DNA from: an uncultured Muribaculaceae bacterium
Lineage (GTDB): Bacteria; Bacteroidota; Bacteroidia; Bacteroidales; Muribaculaceae
Assembly: GCA_910586565.1 (NCBI GenBank)
Contig: CAJUIT010000004.1
Span: 102,278 to 166,277 of the forward strand
DNA: 64,000 nt
Direction of reading: 5' to 3'
Shown here: one piece after another, positions 8,486 to 18,774 of the stretch
How positions within the stretch are numbered: position 1 is the first letter of the stretch
How the letters are laid out: the number at the start of each line of letters is the position of its first letter
Translations under genes and position numbers: made by a program
Notes under the pieces: generated by a model
Database searches by the model: none
Told to the model about the DNA's origin: nothing
What the model saw: the letters and a program-made list of their open reading frames with translations, nothing else

Positions 8486-9417
8486 GATTGCTTGATGGCT
8501 GTTTCATATAATTCCGTCACCCTCGACGTAAACTCATCGGAGGGGAGGTCGTGCCTCAGCCACTCAATGTGAAATCCTCTCCGCTCCATACCGCGGAACC
8601 ATGTCATCTGTCGCTTGGCAAATTGGTGGATTGCGATTTCCAAACCGCTGAGCATCTCCTGATAGGAAAGCTCGCCGATTACATGGCGGGTGATGAATTT
8701 ATATTCAAGGCCATAATATATCAAATCTTCAGCGCTTACCCCTTCATCGAGCAGGCGGCGAACCTCATCAATCATCCCGTCGTTGACCCTCTTCTCGAGT
8801 CTCGACGATATGCAGCGGCGGCGCTCCTCACGGTCGATATCAACTCCCACAATCACAGCCTTACGGGGCTTGGGAGGGGTGACAAGAGTTTCAACCTGCG
8901 GATTTTCCAAATAATAGGTTTGAATCTCAATGGCTCTGACGGCACGTTTAGCCGTGTCAACATCGGTCACGTTATGCAGCGTTTTCATCGACGCAAGAAT
9001 CTCGGTGAGCTCATCGAGCGATTTACCGGAAAGTCGGGCGCGCAGAGCGGGGTTTTCGGGAACGGCCGGAAGTTCCATCCCTTTGAGGAACGACTCGACA
9101 TAAAGGCCGGTTCCACCACACAGCAAGGGCACAGCCCCGCGCGAACGGATTGACGAAAGCGCCTCCGACGCATCACGCAGAAACTCGAAAAGATTATATT
9201 TCGAGCCTGCGGGTGCCACGTCAATCAGATGATAGGGAACGTTGCCATATTCATCGAGGTCCTTTCCCGTTCCCAAATCCATGCCACGGTAAACCTGACG
9301 TGAATCACCGCTGATAATTTCAGCGCCGAGTGCACGGGCACAATCCACAGCCCTACGGGTTTTACCCGATGCCGTGGGCCCCACGATAGCCAGAATCGGT
9401 TTATCACATTCCATCAT
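8482..9417 (-). CDS. miaA: tRNA dimethylallyltransferase MiaA
   Basis: MiaA adds a dimethylallyl group to A37 of tRNAs that read codons starting with U. I start it at the ATG at 9417 (MMECDKPILA), giving 311 residues as usual; the longer frame from 9546 would overlap the upstream gene. The P-loop GPTASGKT is at residues 13-20, followed by SGDSRQVYRGMDLGTGK and LCGGTGLYVES. The C-terminal QMTWFRGM motif is present. The preceding gene ends 16 bases upstream and the following gene overlaps by four bases. Confidence 0.96.
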   Translation of the reverse strand: MMECDKPILAIVGPTASGKTRRAVDCARALGAEIISGDSRQVYRGMDLGTGKDLDEYGNVPYHLIDVAPAGSKYNLFEFLRDASEALSSIRSRGAVPLLCGGTGLYVESFLKGMELPAVPENPALRARLSGKSLDELTEILASMKTLHNVTDVDTAKRAVRAIEIQTYYLENPQVETLVTPPKPRKAVIVGVDIDREERRRCISSRLEKRVNDGMIDEVRRLLDEGVSAEDLIYYGLEYKFITRHVIGELSYQEMLSGLEIAIHQFAKRQMTWFRGMERRGFHIEWLRHDLPSDEFTSRVTELYETAIKQS

Positions 9418-9433
9418 ATTACCATCGGATGTT

Positions 9434-10789
9434 TCAGCTGTGTTTGGCATCGAGGTTGCGACGGAACAAACGGCGAAGCGGATACCAGAACTTATCCTCG
9501 TTGTTGCGCGCAATCTTAAGCCAACGGTAGTCGTTGTAGTCCACACTCCAGTTCTTAAGGTCGCGCAGACGGAAGGTGGGACGATAGTGCTTTATCTTGT
9601 AGAGACGGCGTCCCTCCTCGTCGTAGGTTTTCCATGTCATTGCGATATTGTAGACGCGCTTAAGCTCCGAAACAAGGTCGCGTCCCAACAACCCGTGTTG
9701 AGCCAATTGCATCACATTTCCCCAAGTGAACCACTCCCCTTCCAACTTTGAATCGGCTATCTGCTCGGGATTAGCGAGGAAGGCGAAATAGTGAAACACA
9801 TTGTGGTAAGTGATTTTGTCGGGGCTGGAATAAGCCTGCCGTATATCGGCATCGCTGATTCCGCTCAATGTCCTGAACTCCCTCACGGCCTCGGCAAGGT
9901 TCTCATTTTCATGATAAGAAGTGCGCGTCACGGCAGGAGTGTCGAACATCTTCACTTTGGCACCGTTCTCAAACACTTCTTCGGTGGGATAGAAATTCAG
10001 CAACAGCTTGTCGTCGCTTATCACGAGATAGCGCAATGTTGTTCCGCCGGGCTTTTCAACCAGGTGGTCCTCATCGTTTCTGCAATAGTACACCCACATG
10101 GAATAATAGCGGAATCCGAGGAAGAAGAGCGACACTATGTAGATGGCCAAGGGCATCCACACAAAGAAAAAGAGGTCGGCCCGGTTGAGATTGACGTTGA
10201 CATACTGCCACATGTAATAGGTCCAGTCAACGATTGAAAGACCAAGCGACAGCACAAAGAGCAGCCGCGTTTGATAACGCCATTCGCGGGCGTAGAGGTC
10301 TCCTACAAATCCATGCTCAATCACATTGCCATAGCGCATGCGGCACTGACGGCACACCATCGGTTCGCCCCGACGCACCATGTAGATGAACGTAACCACC
10401 GTGGCAACAGGAGCGGTGATGAGAATCACGATGAGCGGAGAATTGATGTCGTAGGGTTGCCCTGTGAGCTCTCGCAATTCTCCGCCGTGGAGAGTTAAAA
10501 AGTAGAGCACAACAAGGCATAGCGCAGTCACTATCATCACCGCCGAAATCTGACGGTTGAGACGCGAGCATGTGGGCACATCGCGCTTGTTGAGTTCACG
10601 GTAAACCAGTTGCAAAATAATATAGAACACCACATTCACCGAGGCCAGCCATTGGCGCGGCACCAGCGGGGCGAGCGAGGCAAGCACCGTCAGCAATCCG
10701 ACGGCAACCGCCCAATTGCGCCACAAGCTGAAAATGGCGGCGCTCATTCCTTCCCTTCGTTCGTTTGCTCGAAACATAGCTTTAAGCAC
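9434..10789 (-). CDS. Conserved multi-pass membrane protein of unknown function
   Basis: This 451-residue protein is not one I can name. It has about five or six hydrophobic segments in the first 265 residues, a CRQC pair between them (about residue 152) that could be half of a metal site, and a soluble, basic C-terminal half. The C-terminal part is rich in aromatic and charged residues (YKIKHYRPTFRLRDLKNW). It precedes miaA by 16 bases. The start could also be one of the later in-frame Met codons (residues 5 or 15). Confidence 0.75.
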   Translation of the reverse strand: MLKAMFRANERREGMSAAIFSLWRNWAVAVGLLTVLASLAPLVPRQWLASVNVVFYIILQLVYRELNKRDVPTCSRLNRQISAVMIVTALCLVVLYFLTLHGGELRELTGQPYDINSPLIVILITAPVATVVTFIYMVRRGEPMVCRQCRMRYGNVIEHGFVGDLYAREWRYQTRLLFVLSLGLSIVDWTYYMWQYVNVNLNRADLFFFVWMPLAIYIVSLFFLGFRYYSMWVYYCRNDEDHLVEKPGGTTLRYLVISDDKLLLNFYPTEEVFENGAKVKMFDTPAVTRTSYHENENLAEAVREFRTLSGISDADIRQAYSSPDKITYHNVFHYFAFLANPEQIADSKLEGEWFTWGNVMQLAQHGLLGRDLVSELKRVYNIAMTWKTYDEEGRRLYKIKHYRPTFRLRDLKNWSVDYNDYRWLKIARNNEDKFWYPLRRLFRRNLDAKHS

Positions 10790-10839
10790 CGCACACGCTC
10801 CGTCGGCTTGACGGGCGTGTGCGTTAATTGATTGTCAGT

Positions 10840-13083
10840 TCAAAGATTCGATTTAAAATACTGCAGCATGCGGCCGTAGACAAGCGCACGGGCATCGCAA
10901 CCGTTGATTGAGTGGTTCATGTTGGGGAACAGGAACATGTCGCAATAGCGGTCGGCCTGCTGCAGACGTGCCACAAACTCAATGGTATTGGAAAGATGCA
11001 CGTTGTCGTCGGCTGTTCCCGACATAATCAACAACGGACAATTGAGATTGGCTGCGCGGTTAACCGGAGCTCCGGCATCATACCCCTCGGCGTTCTGCTG
11101 GGGTGTAAGCATGAAACGCTCGGCATAAACCGTGTCGTAGTAACGCCACGAGGTTACGGGCGCGATTGCCACACCTGCTCTGAACGGGCTTTCTACATCG
11201 GTCACCGCCATCAGAGTCTCATAACCGCCGTAGCTCCAACCTGCGATGCCTATACGGTCGGCATCGACAAACGGAAGCGAGGCAACATAGCGGGCAGCGC
11301 TAATCTGATCGACGGTTTCAATGTCGCCAAGACGCTTATAAACCACATTGCGGAAAGCAGTGCCGCGTCCGCCGGTGCCACGCCCGTCAACACACACCAC
11401 AACGAATCCCTGTGTGGCTGCATAAGCATCCCAATCCATGCGCCAACGGTTCACAACCTCCTGCGAACCGGGGCCGCTGTATTGCCACATTATCACCGGA
11501 TAACGCCCCGAGGGATTGAAACCTTCGGGTTTGATAATGTATCCGTTTAGCACGGTGCCACCTGCATTGAAGGTGAAGAACTCCTTGCGGGGAGCGGCGG
11601 TGTAGCGTGATGCATAGGGAGCATTGTCATCGAGTACGCGCAGTTGCTTCCCTTTCTGCGAGAAGAGGGTGTAGACGGGAGGGGTTGAAGCATCGCTGTG
11701 ATTAAGCACATAATATGCTGCGCCGGGTGAGAATTGCGCACTCGCCCACCCTTCCAACGGAGAAAGCGGCTCGGTTTTCTTTCCTTGGCGGTCAACCTTA
11801 TAAACCACACGGTTAAGCGCATTGGCGGGGTTGGCCTGTGTGTCACCCTCGGGCTCAGACTGATAATAGGTGTTCCCTGCGGCATCGGTGCCGTAGTAGG
11901 CGGTCACGTCGTAGTTTCCCGAGGTGATTTGCCGCAGCAGCTGCCCGTTGTAGGAATATTTGTAAATATGGTTCCACCCCGAACGTTCCGACATCATAAC
12001 CAATCCGTCAGCCTCAAAGGCGAGATTCTCGTAGGCAGCCGAATTCAGCCATCCCCCTTTCGACTCCTCGACGAGGAGCGATTTCACTACCGTCGATTTG
12101 GGATTGACCGAATAGATTTCCATGCGTGTTTGCGCGCGGTTAAGTGTCGCCACAATGAGATTTGCGGCGGCATCGCCGGAGTATGCGATTCGGGGCACAT
12201 ATTCAATCATGGGGTCGGGAAGTTCAACAATCTTTGTCTTGCGGGTCTCCACATCGTAGCTGTGAACCGTCACCACCGAATTTTTCTCTCCTGCCACAGG
12301 ATATTTGTAGGTGAAGCTGCCCGGATAGAGCGCATAATCGGTTTTCGGTTCACACCAACCCTCATAAAGGGAGAATGTGAATGTCGGAACCAAAGTCTCG
12401 TCATATCGCAGGAAGCAGAGGGTTGAATTGTCGGGGGCCCATGCCATCGAGCAATCGGTGGCGAACTCCTCTTCGTAGGTCCAGTCGGGAACACCGTTGA
12501 TGATGCGGTTGCGTTCGCCGGAGGTTGTCACCTGCACTTCCGAATCATAGTCGATTTTCTTGATGAAGATGTTGTTGTCGGCAACAAATGCAACCATTCG
12601 TCCATCGTGTGAGAACACGGGAGCCTGCTGCAACGGATTTGTTTTCGACAGTGGCCGGAGAATGTTGCGTTTGATTTCAAACACATAGTAGGAAGCCTTG
12701 AACGAACGGCGGTAAACCGGCTCGCTGCGGTCGTAGAGCAGCAGTTTGCTGCCGTCGGGGCTCACTGAAAAATTCTCGAATGAATTGATGCTGTTTTCAC
12801 GGGTGTGGGATGTGTCGAGCACTGTCTCCAGTTCTTTGCCCGTGGCCACATCATATTTCACGATTTTGTGCCCTGCGGCATCGGCCTTTAAAAAGGTGGC
12901 TCCGTCGGGCATGAACACGATTGTGCCCGGCGATGATGGAGCATTGGCCGGATAGACATATTTGGCAATATCGCTTACAGGCAGCTGTGCCGATGAGCCT
13001 GCTGCCGACAACGCCGCAGGAACCGCTACAGCCAAGCCTGCAGCAAACCGGCGCATATTTTGAATGTGAACGTATTTTTTCAT
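10840..13083 (-). CDS. S9B dipeptidyl peptidase IV-family serine protease
   Basis: The protein has 747 residues. A signal peptide is followed by the eight-bladed propeller domain (DPPIV_N) and a C-terminal alpha/beta hydrolase domain. The catalytic triad is intact: Ser about 617 in GWSYGG, Asp about 692 in GTADDNVH, His about 724 in MNHSING. The propeller carries the YEEEFA substrate-binding motif (about residue 205), whose two Glu bind the peptide N-terminus in true DPP-IV. It should release X-Pro dipeptides in the periplasm. It lies 50 bases upstream of the membrane-protein gene. Confidence 0.93.
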   Translation of the reverse strand: MKKYVHIQNMRRFAAGLAVAVPAALSAAGSSAQLPVSDIAKYVYPANAPSSPGTIVFMPDGATFLKADAAGHKIVKYDVATGKELETVLDTSHTRENSINSFENFSVSPDGSKLLLYDRSEPVYRRSFKASYYVFEIKRNILRPLSKTNPLQQAPVFSHDGRMVAFVADNNIFIKKIDYDSEVQVTTSGERNRIINGVPDWTYEEEFATDCSMAWAPDNSTLCFLRYDETLVPTFTFSLYEGWCEPKTDYALYPGSFTYKYPVAGEKNSVVTVHSYDVETRKTKIVELPDPMIEYVPRIAYSGDAAANLIVATLNRAQTRMEIYSVNPKSTVVKSLLVEESKGGWLNSAAYENLAFEADGLVMMSERSGWNHIYKYSYNGQLLRQITSGNYDVTAYYGTDAAGNTYYQSEPEGDTQANPANALNRVVYKVDRQGKKTEPLSPLEGWASAQFSPGAAYYVLNHSDASTPPVYTLFSQKGKQLRVLDDNAPYASRYTAAPRKEFFTFNAGGTVLNGYIIKPEGFNPSGRYPVIMWQYSGPGSQEVVNRWRMDWDAYAATQGFVVVCVDGRGTGGRGTAFRNVVYKRLGDIETVDQISAARYVASLPFVDADRIGIAGWSYGGYETLMAVTDVESPFRAGVAIAPVTSWRYYDTVYAERFMLTPQQNAEGYDAGAPVNRAANLNCPLLIMSGTADDNVHLSNTIEFVARLQQADRYCDMFLFPNMNHSINGCDARALVYGRMLQYFKSNL

Positions 13084-13135
13084 TTTGATTGGTGGTTCGG
13101 TGTGATTGGTCTTAATCCGATAATATTACCGTGGA

Positions 13136-14881
13136 TTACCATAACGACATCTGGGCGGGATTGTCGGGGGTAGTTTTGCGCGAGGGCTCTTTGTAGCCGA
13201 ACTCGGGTTCGTCATCCCCTTTCGTCTCACGTTTTTTTGCCGGAGGTGGAGTAGCTATGAGCCAGTCGGTATCCTCGAGAGTCTCGTCGATTGCCGATAT
13301 TTTCAGTTTTGATTTGCCCTGTTTGCGCCCCTTCCCTGCTGCGGGTGCCGAAACTTTCTGCTCAACAACAAAATCGGTCGAGCTTTCAATCAGATTTCCG
13401 GTAACATCATCGGTGGCGGTTTCCGATGAAGCTGACACATCCGATGAAACGGCACGCCCTGCAATCATGCGCAGGCGATCAATTTCCGACCGCAACGCGC
13501 TTTCCGATTGAGCATGTTCGTAGAGATTGTTCTCGATGGTTTTGCGCAAGCTGTCGGAAAGGTCCTCAAGCACATGAATAGTCTCATCTTTCTTCAATAA
13601 AGTGTCGGCATATTCGTCGCGTTCCTTCTGCAGTTCCTTGATTTCCTCCTCAAGCTTCATCAGCTCATCTTTCTGCTTGCGCAGGAAAGCCTCGTTGGCG
13701 TGGCGCGATTCCTCAAGCTGCGACACCTGGCGGTGCATCTCCTCAACAACTGCAAGATTTTCGTTAGCCTCGCGCAATTTCGCCGCCACCGATTCCTTTT
13801 CAAGATGAAGTTTAGAGTAGTCGGACTGAAGGGTTGCCTGCGCAAGTTTCAGAGTTTCATGCTCGCTGCATGCCGCATCGTAGCGTGTCTGCAGGTCGGC
13901 ATACTGCTTTGCAACCACATCGGTTTCCGATTTCAGCTTGTCATAACGAGCCGCGAGCGCATCCGACTGCTGTTTGAGGTCGGTCAGTTCTTTTGTCCGT
14001 TCGGCACATTCGCGTTCTTTTTCGGCAGCGCGGGCCGTAGCCTCCGCCACTTTTGAGTTAAGGTCGGTGAGCATGGCATCACCAACATCATCTTTAACGC
14101 GCGATTTCTCAAGAGCCTCGTTGAGCTGCTTGATTTCCCGGCGGTAATTCTCGGCTGCCCCTTTGGCGGCATCGAGCTCGTTGTTGAGTTCGTCGAGTTT
14201 ATTTTTCAAAGCCTCGTCAACATCACCCCCGCCGTTGTCGGCTCCTATCACCGACTGTAAGCGCAGTTTGTTAACCAAGCTTTTGTTTTCAAGGATGTAT
14301 TGTTCGTTTTCAGCTTCAATGCCTGCAAGCTGCTTTTCAAGCTCATGCACCCGCTCGCTTAGCGCCCTTTTCTGACGCTCGGCACTGAGTTGCTGTTTTT
14401 TCGAATCGCTGCAATCGGCCTCATCTTTCTGCGACTTGCTGCGGAGAGCCTCCATCTGCATCTGCATGCTTTTGCGCTCGTTCTCCCAACGTTCGTTGCA
14501 ACGGCGCGTGGCATCAATTGCCAGCTGATCGATGTAGGTTTTCATGGATGAATCGAGCGCCTGATAGATGTAGTCGCGTTGCGCCGTTTCGTCAACCGTT
14601 GTTTTAAGAAACTCGGGGAGCGATTCATTGAAAATTCTCACCACGGTTTCAAAAATCAGCGACGGAACAGCCTCGCCGGCAGCACTGCTTTCATCGGCCG
14701 GCGATGCGTCATTTGTCGCAACGCTCACAGCCGATTGTGACTCATTAGCCGTCGGCGCGCCCCCTTCGTCAACACGTTTGCGCAGGGGCACAACAGTGGC
14801 ATCTATTCCTTCGAGCTCAGCCTCCTCCAATTCGGCATCGCTGAATCCGAAAGCTCGTTTTAAGGTTTTGAATAACGCCAT
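13136..14881 (-). CDS. Long coiled-coil protein
   Basis: The protein has 581 residues, almost all of them predicted coiled coil from about residue 130 to 480, with heptads rich in Glu, Lys, Leu and Ala. The N-terminus and C-terminus are low-complexity. A basic stretch (GKGRKQGKSKLK) lies near the C-terminus. There is no ATPase head, so it is not an SMC protein. It is probably a cytoplasmic structural or scaffold protein of unknown role. A TAACTTTG promoter box on the minus strand at 14959-14952, about 70 bases upstream, suggests its own promoter. Confidence 0.78.
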   Translation of the reverse strand: MALFKTLKRAFGFSDAELEEAELEGIDATVVPLRKRVDEGGAPTANESQSAVSVATNDASPADESSAAGEAVPSLIFETVVRIFNESLPEFLKTTVDETAQRDYIYQALDSSMKTYIDQLAIDATRRCNERWENERKSMQMQMEALRSKSQKDEADCSDSKKQQLSAERQKRALSERVHELEKQLAGIEAENEQYILENKSLVNKLRLQSVIGADNGGGDVDEALKNKLDELNNELDAAKGAAENYRREIKQLNEALEKSRVKDDVGDAMLTDLNSKVAEATARAAEKERECAERTKELTDLKQQSDALAARYDKLKSETDVVAKQYADLQTRYDAACSEHETLKLAQATLQSDYSKLHLEKESVAAKLREANENLAVVEEMHRQVSQLEESRHANEAFLRKQKDELMKLEEEIKELQKERDEYADTLLKKDETIHVLEDLSDSLRKTIENNLYEHAQSESALRSEIDRLRMIAGRAVSSDVSASSETATDDVTGNLIESSTDFVVEQKVSAPAAGKGRKQGKSKLKISAIDETLEDTDWLIATPPPAKKRETKGDDEPEFGYKEPSRKTTPDNPAQMSLW

Positions 14882-15030
14882 TTTCCAATAATGTTTTTAT
14901 CCCCCGAAAACAGGGGAATACGGCGCAGAAACATTCTGCTCCCTCAATCTACAAAGTTAGCAAAATAATCCGGCAAGTGGCTGTTCAAATTTATTTTAGT
15001 TTCGTGCCGCAGCTATTTTCAGTGCTTTTG

Positions 15031-17985
15031 CTACACTTTCTTCACTACGCCACACCCCTTTTTCCCGTCAATTCCAATCATTATGGGTTGGGGAAAGCTT
15101 ACAAGCCTCAGATTCTCGCTTTCATATTCGGCCGGCAGAGAATCCAGGTAAGCGCAATCGAAGAAGTCATCGTGCCCGAAAGGATTGACGGTAAAGTAGC
15201 CCACTCCGAACGATGTGAGATTCTGGAAGAAGTGCGTTCCCTGACTCGGCTCAATCCGGTAGTTGGCCAACGCGGTTTCCACAATAAGACGTGCCGCCGA
15301 TATGTCGGCCCACCTCACGGGCACCCCGAGTGCATGGTCGCTCGATCCCCACCGCCCGGGGCCGATGAGGATGTAGCCTTCGCCGCTATCAACAAATTTG
15401 CGGTTTATGGCGGCAATTTCGGCTGCGATGTCGGGGTTGCGGAAAGAGGAGAATGTGTCGGGGCGCACATAGAGTATTTTCGTCACATTATCAGTTGTGC
15501 CATGCCCCAGAGCCGTGTTGCTGCGCAGAATCAGCTCGGTGTCGGGAAGTGCCAGCAGTTCTTCGTCAACATCCTCTTTACGGTCGATTATCGGGCGAAT
15601 CTGCAACCAATAGATACGCCCCTTAAGGTCTCCCTCGGGGTCGATGTTGCCGGCAAACTCAATCTCCACAGGGCGCTGCATGGCCTGCTGTCCTTCTGTG
15701 AGCATGAAGTTCACGGATTGGGCGAGCGGGAAAGCATCATCACGCAGAATGTTGGAGAAGGTAACCACTTTCCTACCCGGCCCGTCGGCCGAATCGCGCA
15801 ACATTCCGTCGTTGACGTTGTAGGTGGAGACGAGGTGACGCAGAGCATCGGTGTGCTTGAAATCCTGCACACTCATGCGGGTGAGATTGAAGCTGTCGTC
15901 AACTTTAAAATCTTCATTCACCTCATTGAGGTTAAGACAGTAGAGCTCACGCTGGGTGTCGCGCAATGCGAGGTCGAGAGTAGAGGTCTGGAGCACCTTG
16001 CGCGGATGTGCGGGAGAGAATCGGAGCGCCCTGCCGCCGTCGACAATATATTTTCCCAATCCCACAGCGACTTCGGCCACACCTTCGGTGGGGAGTTCAT
16101 CGTTAATGGGATAATAGTTGAGCGAGCGCCCCACCCCGGCAAACGACGGGAAATAATAGCCGTCGTAGTTCTTGCCCACTACTTCCTGAATAATCACCGC
16201 CATTTTCTCCTGGTCGATAACGTTAGAGGTTGCCGTCATATAGGCTTTACTCTCGGCATAGAACACCGAGGCATAAACACCCTTGATGGCATCGCGTAGC
16301 AATGCGAGCATCTGCCGGTCGTCGTCGACATGGGGTATCATATAGGTGGAATAGACACCGGCAAACGGCTGGTAGTGCGAATCTTCAAGTATGCTCGAAC
16401 TTCTCACCGCAAGCGGACGGTCCACAACCTCGGTGAGCGCTTTCAAGTCCTCGCGCACCCGTTCGGGAAGCCTTGCAGCGAGGAATGCGGCCAGAATCTC
16501 CTCGTCGGGAGCATTGCTCAACGCAATCGGATAGAGGTCGTTGTCGGCCATGAACTCATCGAAAATATCGGTGCAGAGCACAACCGTGCGCGGAATGGAG
16601 ATAGCCACACCGTGAAAATTATCGCACTCGGGGTGTTTCTTTATAATGGAGTCGATGAACGCCAATCCGCGCCCTTTGCCACCCATTGAACCTTGCCCGA
16701 TACGGGCGAAATTTGAGTAATAGTCGAAACGGTCCTTGCGGAATTCGGCCACCACACCGCGGTTTTTCATCTTGCGGTATTTCACAATGAGGTCGAAAAA
16801 CAGCCGCTTAACAGCCGGTGCCTCCTCAATGGAATTGAACCGGTGAAGCTTAATCACATCGGCAATCGGGAACATGGCTCGCGAATAGAGCCAACGGGAA
16901 ATGTCATTGCGCCTTGCGTGATAAAGTAGTGAGTCGGAGGGGATGTCGAACATGCGTTTCTGCAGTTCGTTGACCGACGATACTTTCATTATCTCCTGCC
17001 CGGTTGCGGGATCCTTGAATGAAAAATCACCGAAACCGAAACACTCTTTCACCGTTTTTCCCAAATCGACGGGAAGCTTCTTTGAGGTTTTGTCGAGGAA
17101 CAGACCGTCGAAAGCCCCTACCCGCTCGCGGTTGTCGCTCTCGGTCGACTCGACAATGATGGGGAGATATGGGTCTCTGGCTCGCACATATTTGGCGAAT
17201 TTAATGCCGGCCTGCGCATCTTTCACCCCCTCGCGCATAAACGACACGTCGGTGATGATTCCGAGCATTTTGTCGGAAAACTTCTCATAGAGCCGCATAG
17301 CCTCTTCATAGTCGCGCGCAAGAATTACCTTTGGGCGTCCGCGCATACGCAGCATTTTTTCATGCTCATTGAGCGCCTCGGTTGAAAACGCCACACTCTG
17401 CTTGAGCAGGAATTTGTAGAGATGAGGAAGAATCGACGAATAGAAGCGCACCGAGTCCTCAACCATCAGAATCATCTGCACCCCCACCTCAAGCACATCG
17501 TGCTCGGCATTCATCTTATCCTCAAGAAGTTTTATGATTGCCAGAAGCAAATCAACGTTGCCGAGCCACGAGAATACGTAGTCGATGCTGCTGAGGTCCT
17601 CCGACGCCAACCGTCGCGACACCTCCTTTGAAAAGGGGGTAAGCACCACAATGGGCACGGCGGGGAATTCCTCTTTTATCCCTTTCGCTTTCTCGAACGT
17701 TTCGCTCACATCCATGCCGGGCATGGCTATGACAAGGTCGAAATGCTTCTGCCTCATCATGTCGAGAGCCTCGGTGATGTTAAGAACGCGGGTGATGCGG
17801 GGCGGTGACGAAAGGTTGAGCGCAACATATTCATTGTAGAGCTGTTCCTCCACGCGCCCGTCCTCCTCCATCATGAAGGCATCGTAGGGTGAGGCTACAA
17901 GCAACACATTGAAAATGCGTTTCTGCATGAGATTCTGAAAGGCTGTGTCTTTCAGATATAACTGGCTCAGTGATTCCTCGTTCAT
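15031..17985 (-). CDS. Receiver-domain / PEP-pyruvate-binding domain protein
   Basis: The protein has 984 residues. Residues about 25-155 resemble a receiver domain without the phospho-acceptor Asp. Residues about 170-305 form a second receiver with the acidic pair (Glu176-Asp177), Asp246, a Ser/Thr near 280 and Lys299, so it may be phosphorylated. From about 425 comes a nucleotide-binding domain of the PPDK/PEP-synthase type (SMGGKGRGLAF at 433-443; VRSSSILEDS, then FAGVYST at 541-547). No swivelling phospho-histidine domain and no C-terminal PEP barrel are visible. The reaction is unknown. It lies 61 bases downstream of rpe on the same strand. Confidence 0.82.
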   Translation of the reverse strand: MNEESLSQLYLKDTAFQNLMQKRIFNVLLVASPYDAFMMEEDGRVEEQLYNEYVALNLSSPPRITRVLNITEALDMMRQKHFDLVIAMPGMDVSETFEKAKGIKEEFPAVPIVVLTPFSKEVSRRLASEDLSSIDYVFSWLGNVDLLLAIIKLLEDKMNAEHDVLEVGVQMILMVEDSVRFYSSILPHLYKFLLKQSVAFSTEALNEHEKMLRMRGRPKVILARDYEEAMRLYEKFSDKMLGIITDVSFMREGVKDAQAGIKFAKYVRARDPYLPIIVESTESDNRERVGAFDGLFLDKTSKKLPVDLGKTVKECFGFGDFSFKDPATGQEIMKVSSVNELQKRMFDIPSDSLLYHARRNDISRWLYSRAMFPIADVIKLHRFNSIEEAPAVKRLFFDLIVKYRKMKNRGVVAEFRKDRFDYYSNFARIGQGSMGGKGRGLAFIDSIIKKHPECDNFHGVAISIPRTVVLCTDIFDEFMADNDLYPIALSNAPDEEILAAFLAARLPERVREDLKALTEVVDRPLAVRSSSILEDSHYQPFAGVYSTYMIPHVDDDRQMLALLRDAIKGVYASVFYAESKAYMTATSNVIDQEKMAVIIQEVVGKNYDGYYFPSFAGVGRSLNYYPINDELPTEGVAEVAVGLGKYIVDGGRALRFSPAHPRKVLQTSTLDLALRDTQRELYCLNLNEVNEDFKVDDSFNLTRMSVQDFKHTDALRHLVSTYNVNDGMLRDSADGPGRKVVTFSNILRDDAFPLAQSVNFMLTEGQQAMQRPVEIEFAGNIDPEGDLKGRIYWLQIRPIIDRKEDVDEELLALPDTELILRSNTALGHGTTDNVTKILYVRPDTFSSFRNPDIAAEIAAINRKFVDSGEGYILIGPGRWGSSDHALGVPVRWADISAARLIVETALANYRIEPSQGTHFFQNLTSFGVGYFTVNPFGHDDFFDCAYLDSLPAEYESENLRLVSFPQPIMIGIDGKKGCGVVKKV

Positions 17986-18046
17986 GGTTGTTGTGAACTT
18001 ATGGGATTATTACCAATCTCTAAAATGTAAAGGCGCCCTATTAGAA

Positions 18047-18691
18047 TTAGAGCGCCTTGAGTGTTTCAATAGCTTTCATGGGGTCGTTAGCGGCAAAAAC
18101 ATAATTGCCGGCGACAAGAATGTCGGCGCCCGCATCGGCAAGCAAACGCCCCGTGTCGGCATTCACCCCGCCGTCAACTTCAATCACCGCATGTGAACCG
18201 CTTTTCTCAATAAGTTCTTTAAGCCGTCCGATTTTGTTGATTGTGTTGGGGATGAATTTTTGCCCTCCGAACCCCGGATTAACCGACATGAGCAACACCA
18301 TATCGAGCTCGGCAATCACATCCTCAAGCATCATCACCGGAGTTGAAGGATTGAGCGTTACAGCCACTTTCATGCCGGCGTTTTTGATTGCCTGCACAGT
18401 TCGGTCGAGGTGCACGCATGCCTCCTGGTGAACGTTCATTATCTCAGCCCCGCAATCACGCACCTGCGAAATGTAGTTCTGAGGATTGACTATCATCAGG
18501 TGAACGTCGAGCGGTTTTGCGGCATATTTCTGCACAGCCTTGATAACCGGGAACCCGAATGAGATGTTGGGCACAAACACACCATCCATCACATCAATGT
18601 GGATGAGATCGGCTGCGCTGCGGTTGAGCATTTCAACATCACGCTGCAAATTGGCGAAATCGGCCGACAATATTGAGGGGGAAACAAGCAT
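18047..18691 (-). CDS. rpe: Ribulose-phosphate 3-epimerase
   Basis: Rpe interconverts ribulose-5-phosphate and xylulose-5-phosphate in the pentose phosphate pathway. The 214-residue TIM barrel has all the signatures: PSILSADFANL at the start, HIDVMDG (metal-binding His and Asp), HLMI, MSVNPGFGGQKF, and the late VIEVDGGVN carrying the second Asp. Length is normal. It stands just before the receiver/PEP-binding gene on the same strand, so the two may be co-transcribed. Confidence 0.97.
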   Translation of the reverse strand: MLVSPSILSADFANLQRDVEMLNRSAADLIHIDVMDGVFVPNISFGFPVIKAVQKYAAKPLDVHLMIVNPQNYISQVRDCGAEIMNVHQEACVHLDRTVQAIKNAGMKVAVTLNPSTPVMMLEDVIAELDMVLLMSVNPGFGGQKFIPNTINKIGRLKELIEKSGSHAVIEVDGGVNADTGRLLADAGADILVAGNYVFAANDPMKAIETLKAL

Positions 18692-18774
18692 TGCGTCTCT
18701 TATTATTTATAAATGTCTAATCTGAATTATTCTTATTGGAGCTGTTTAGCGGAGGCAGAACAGCCTCTTGCCTA

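Noticed and set aside
14977..16299. Rightward frame of 440 codons opposite the PEP-binding protein gene
   Set aside because: Antisense shadow of a protein with clear domain motifs.
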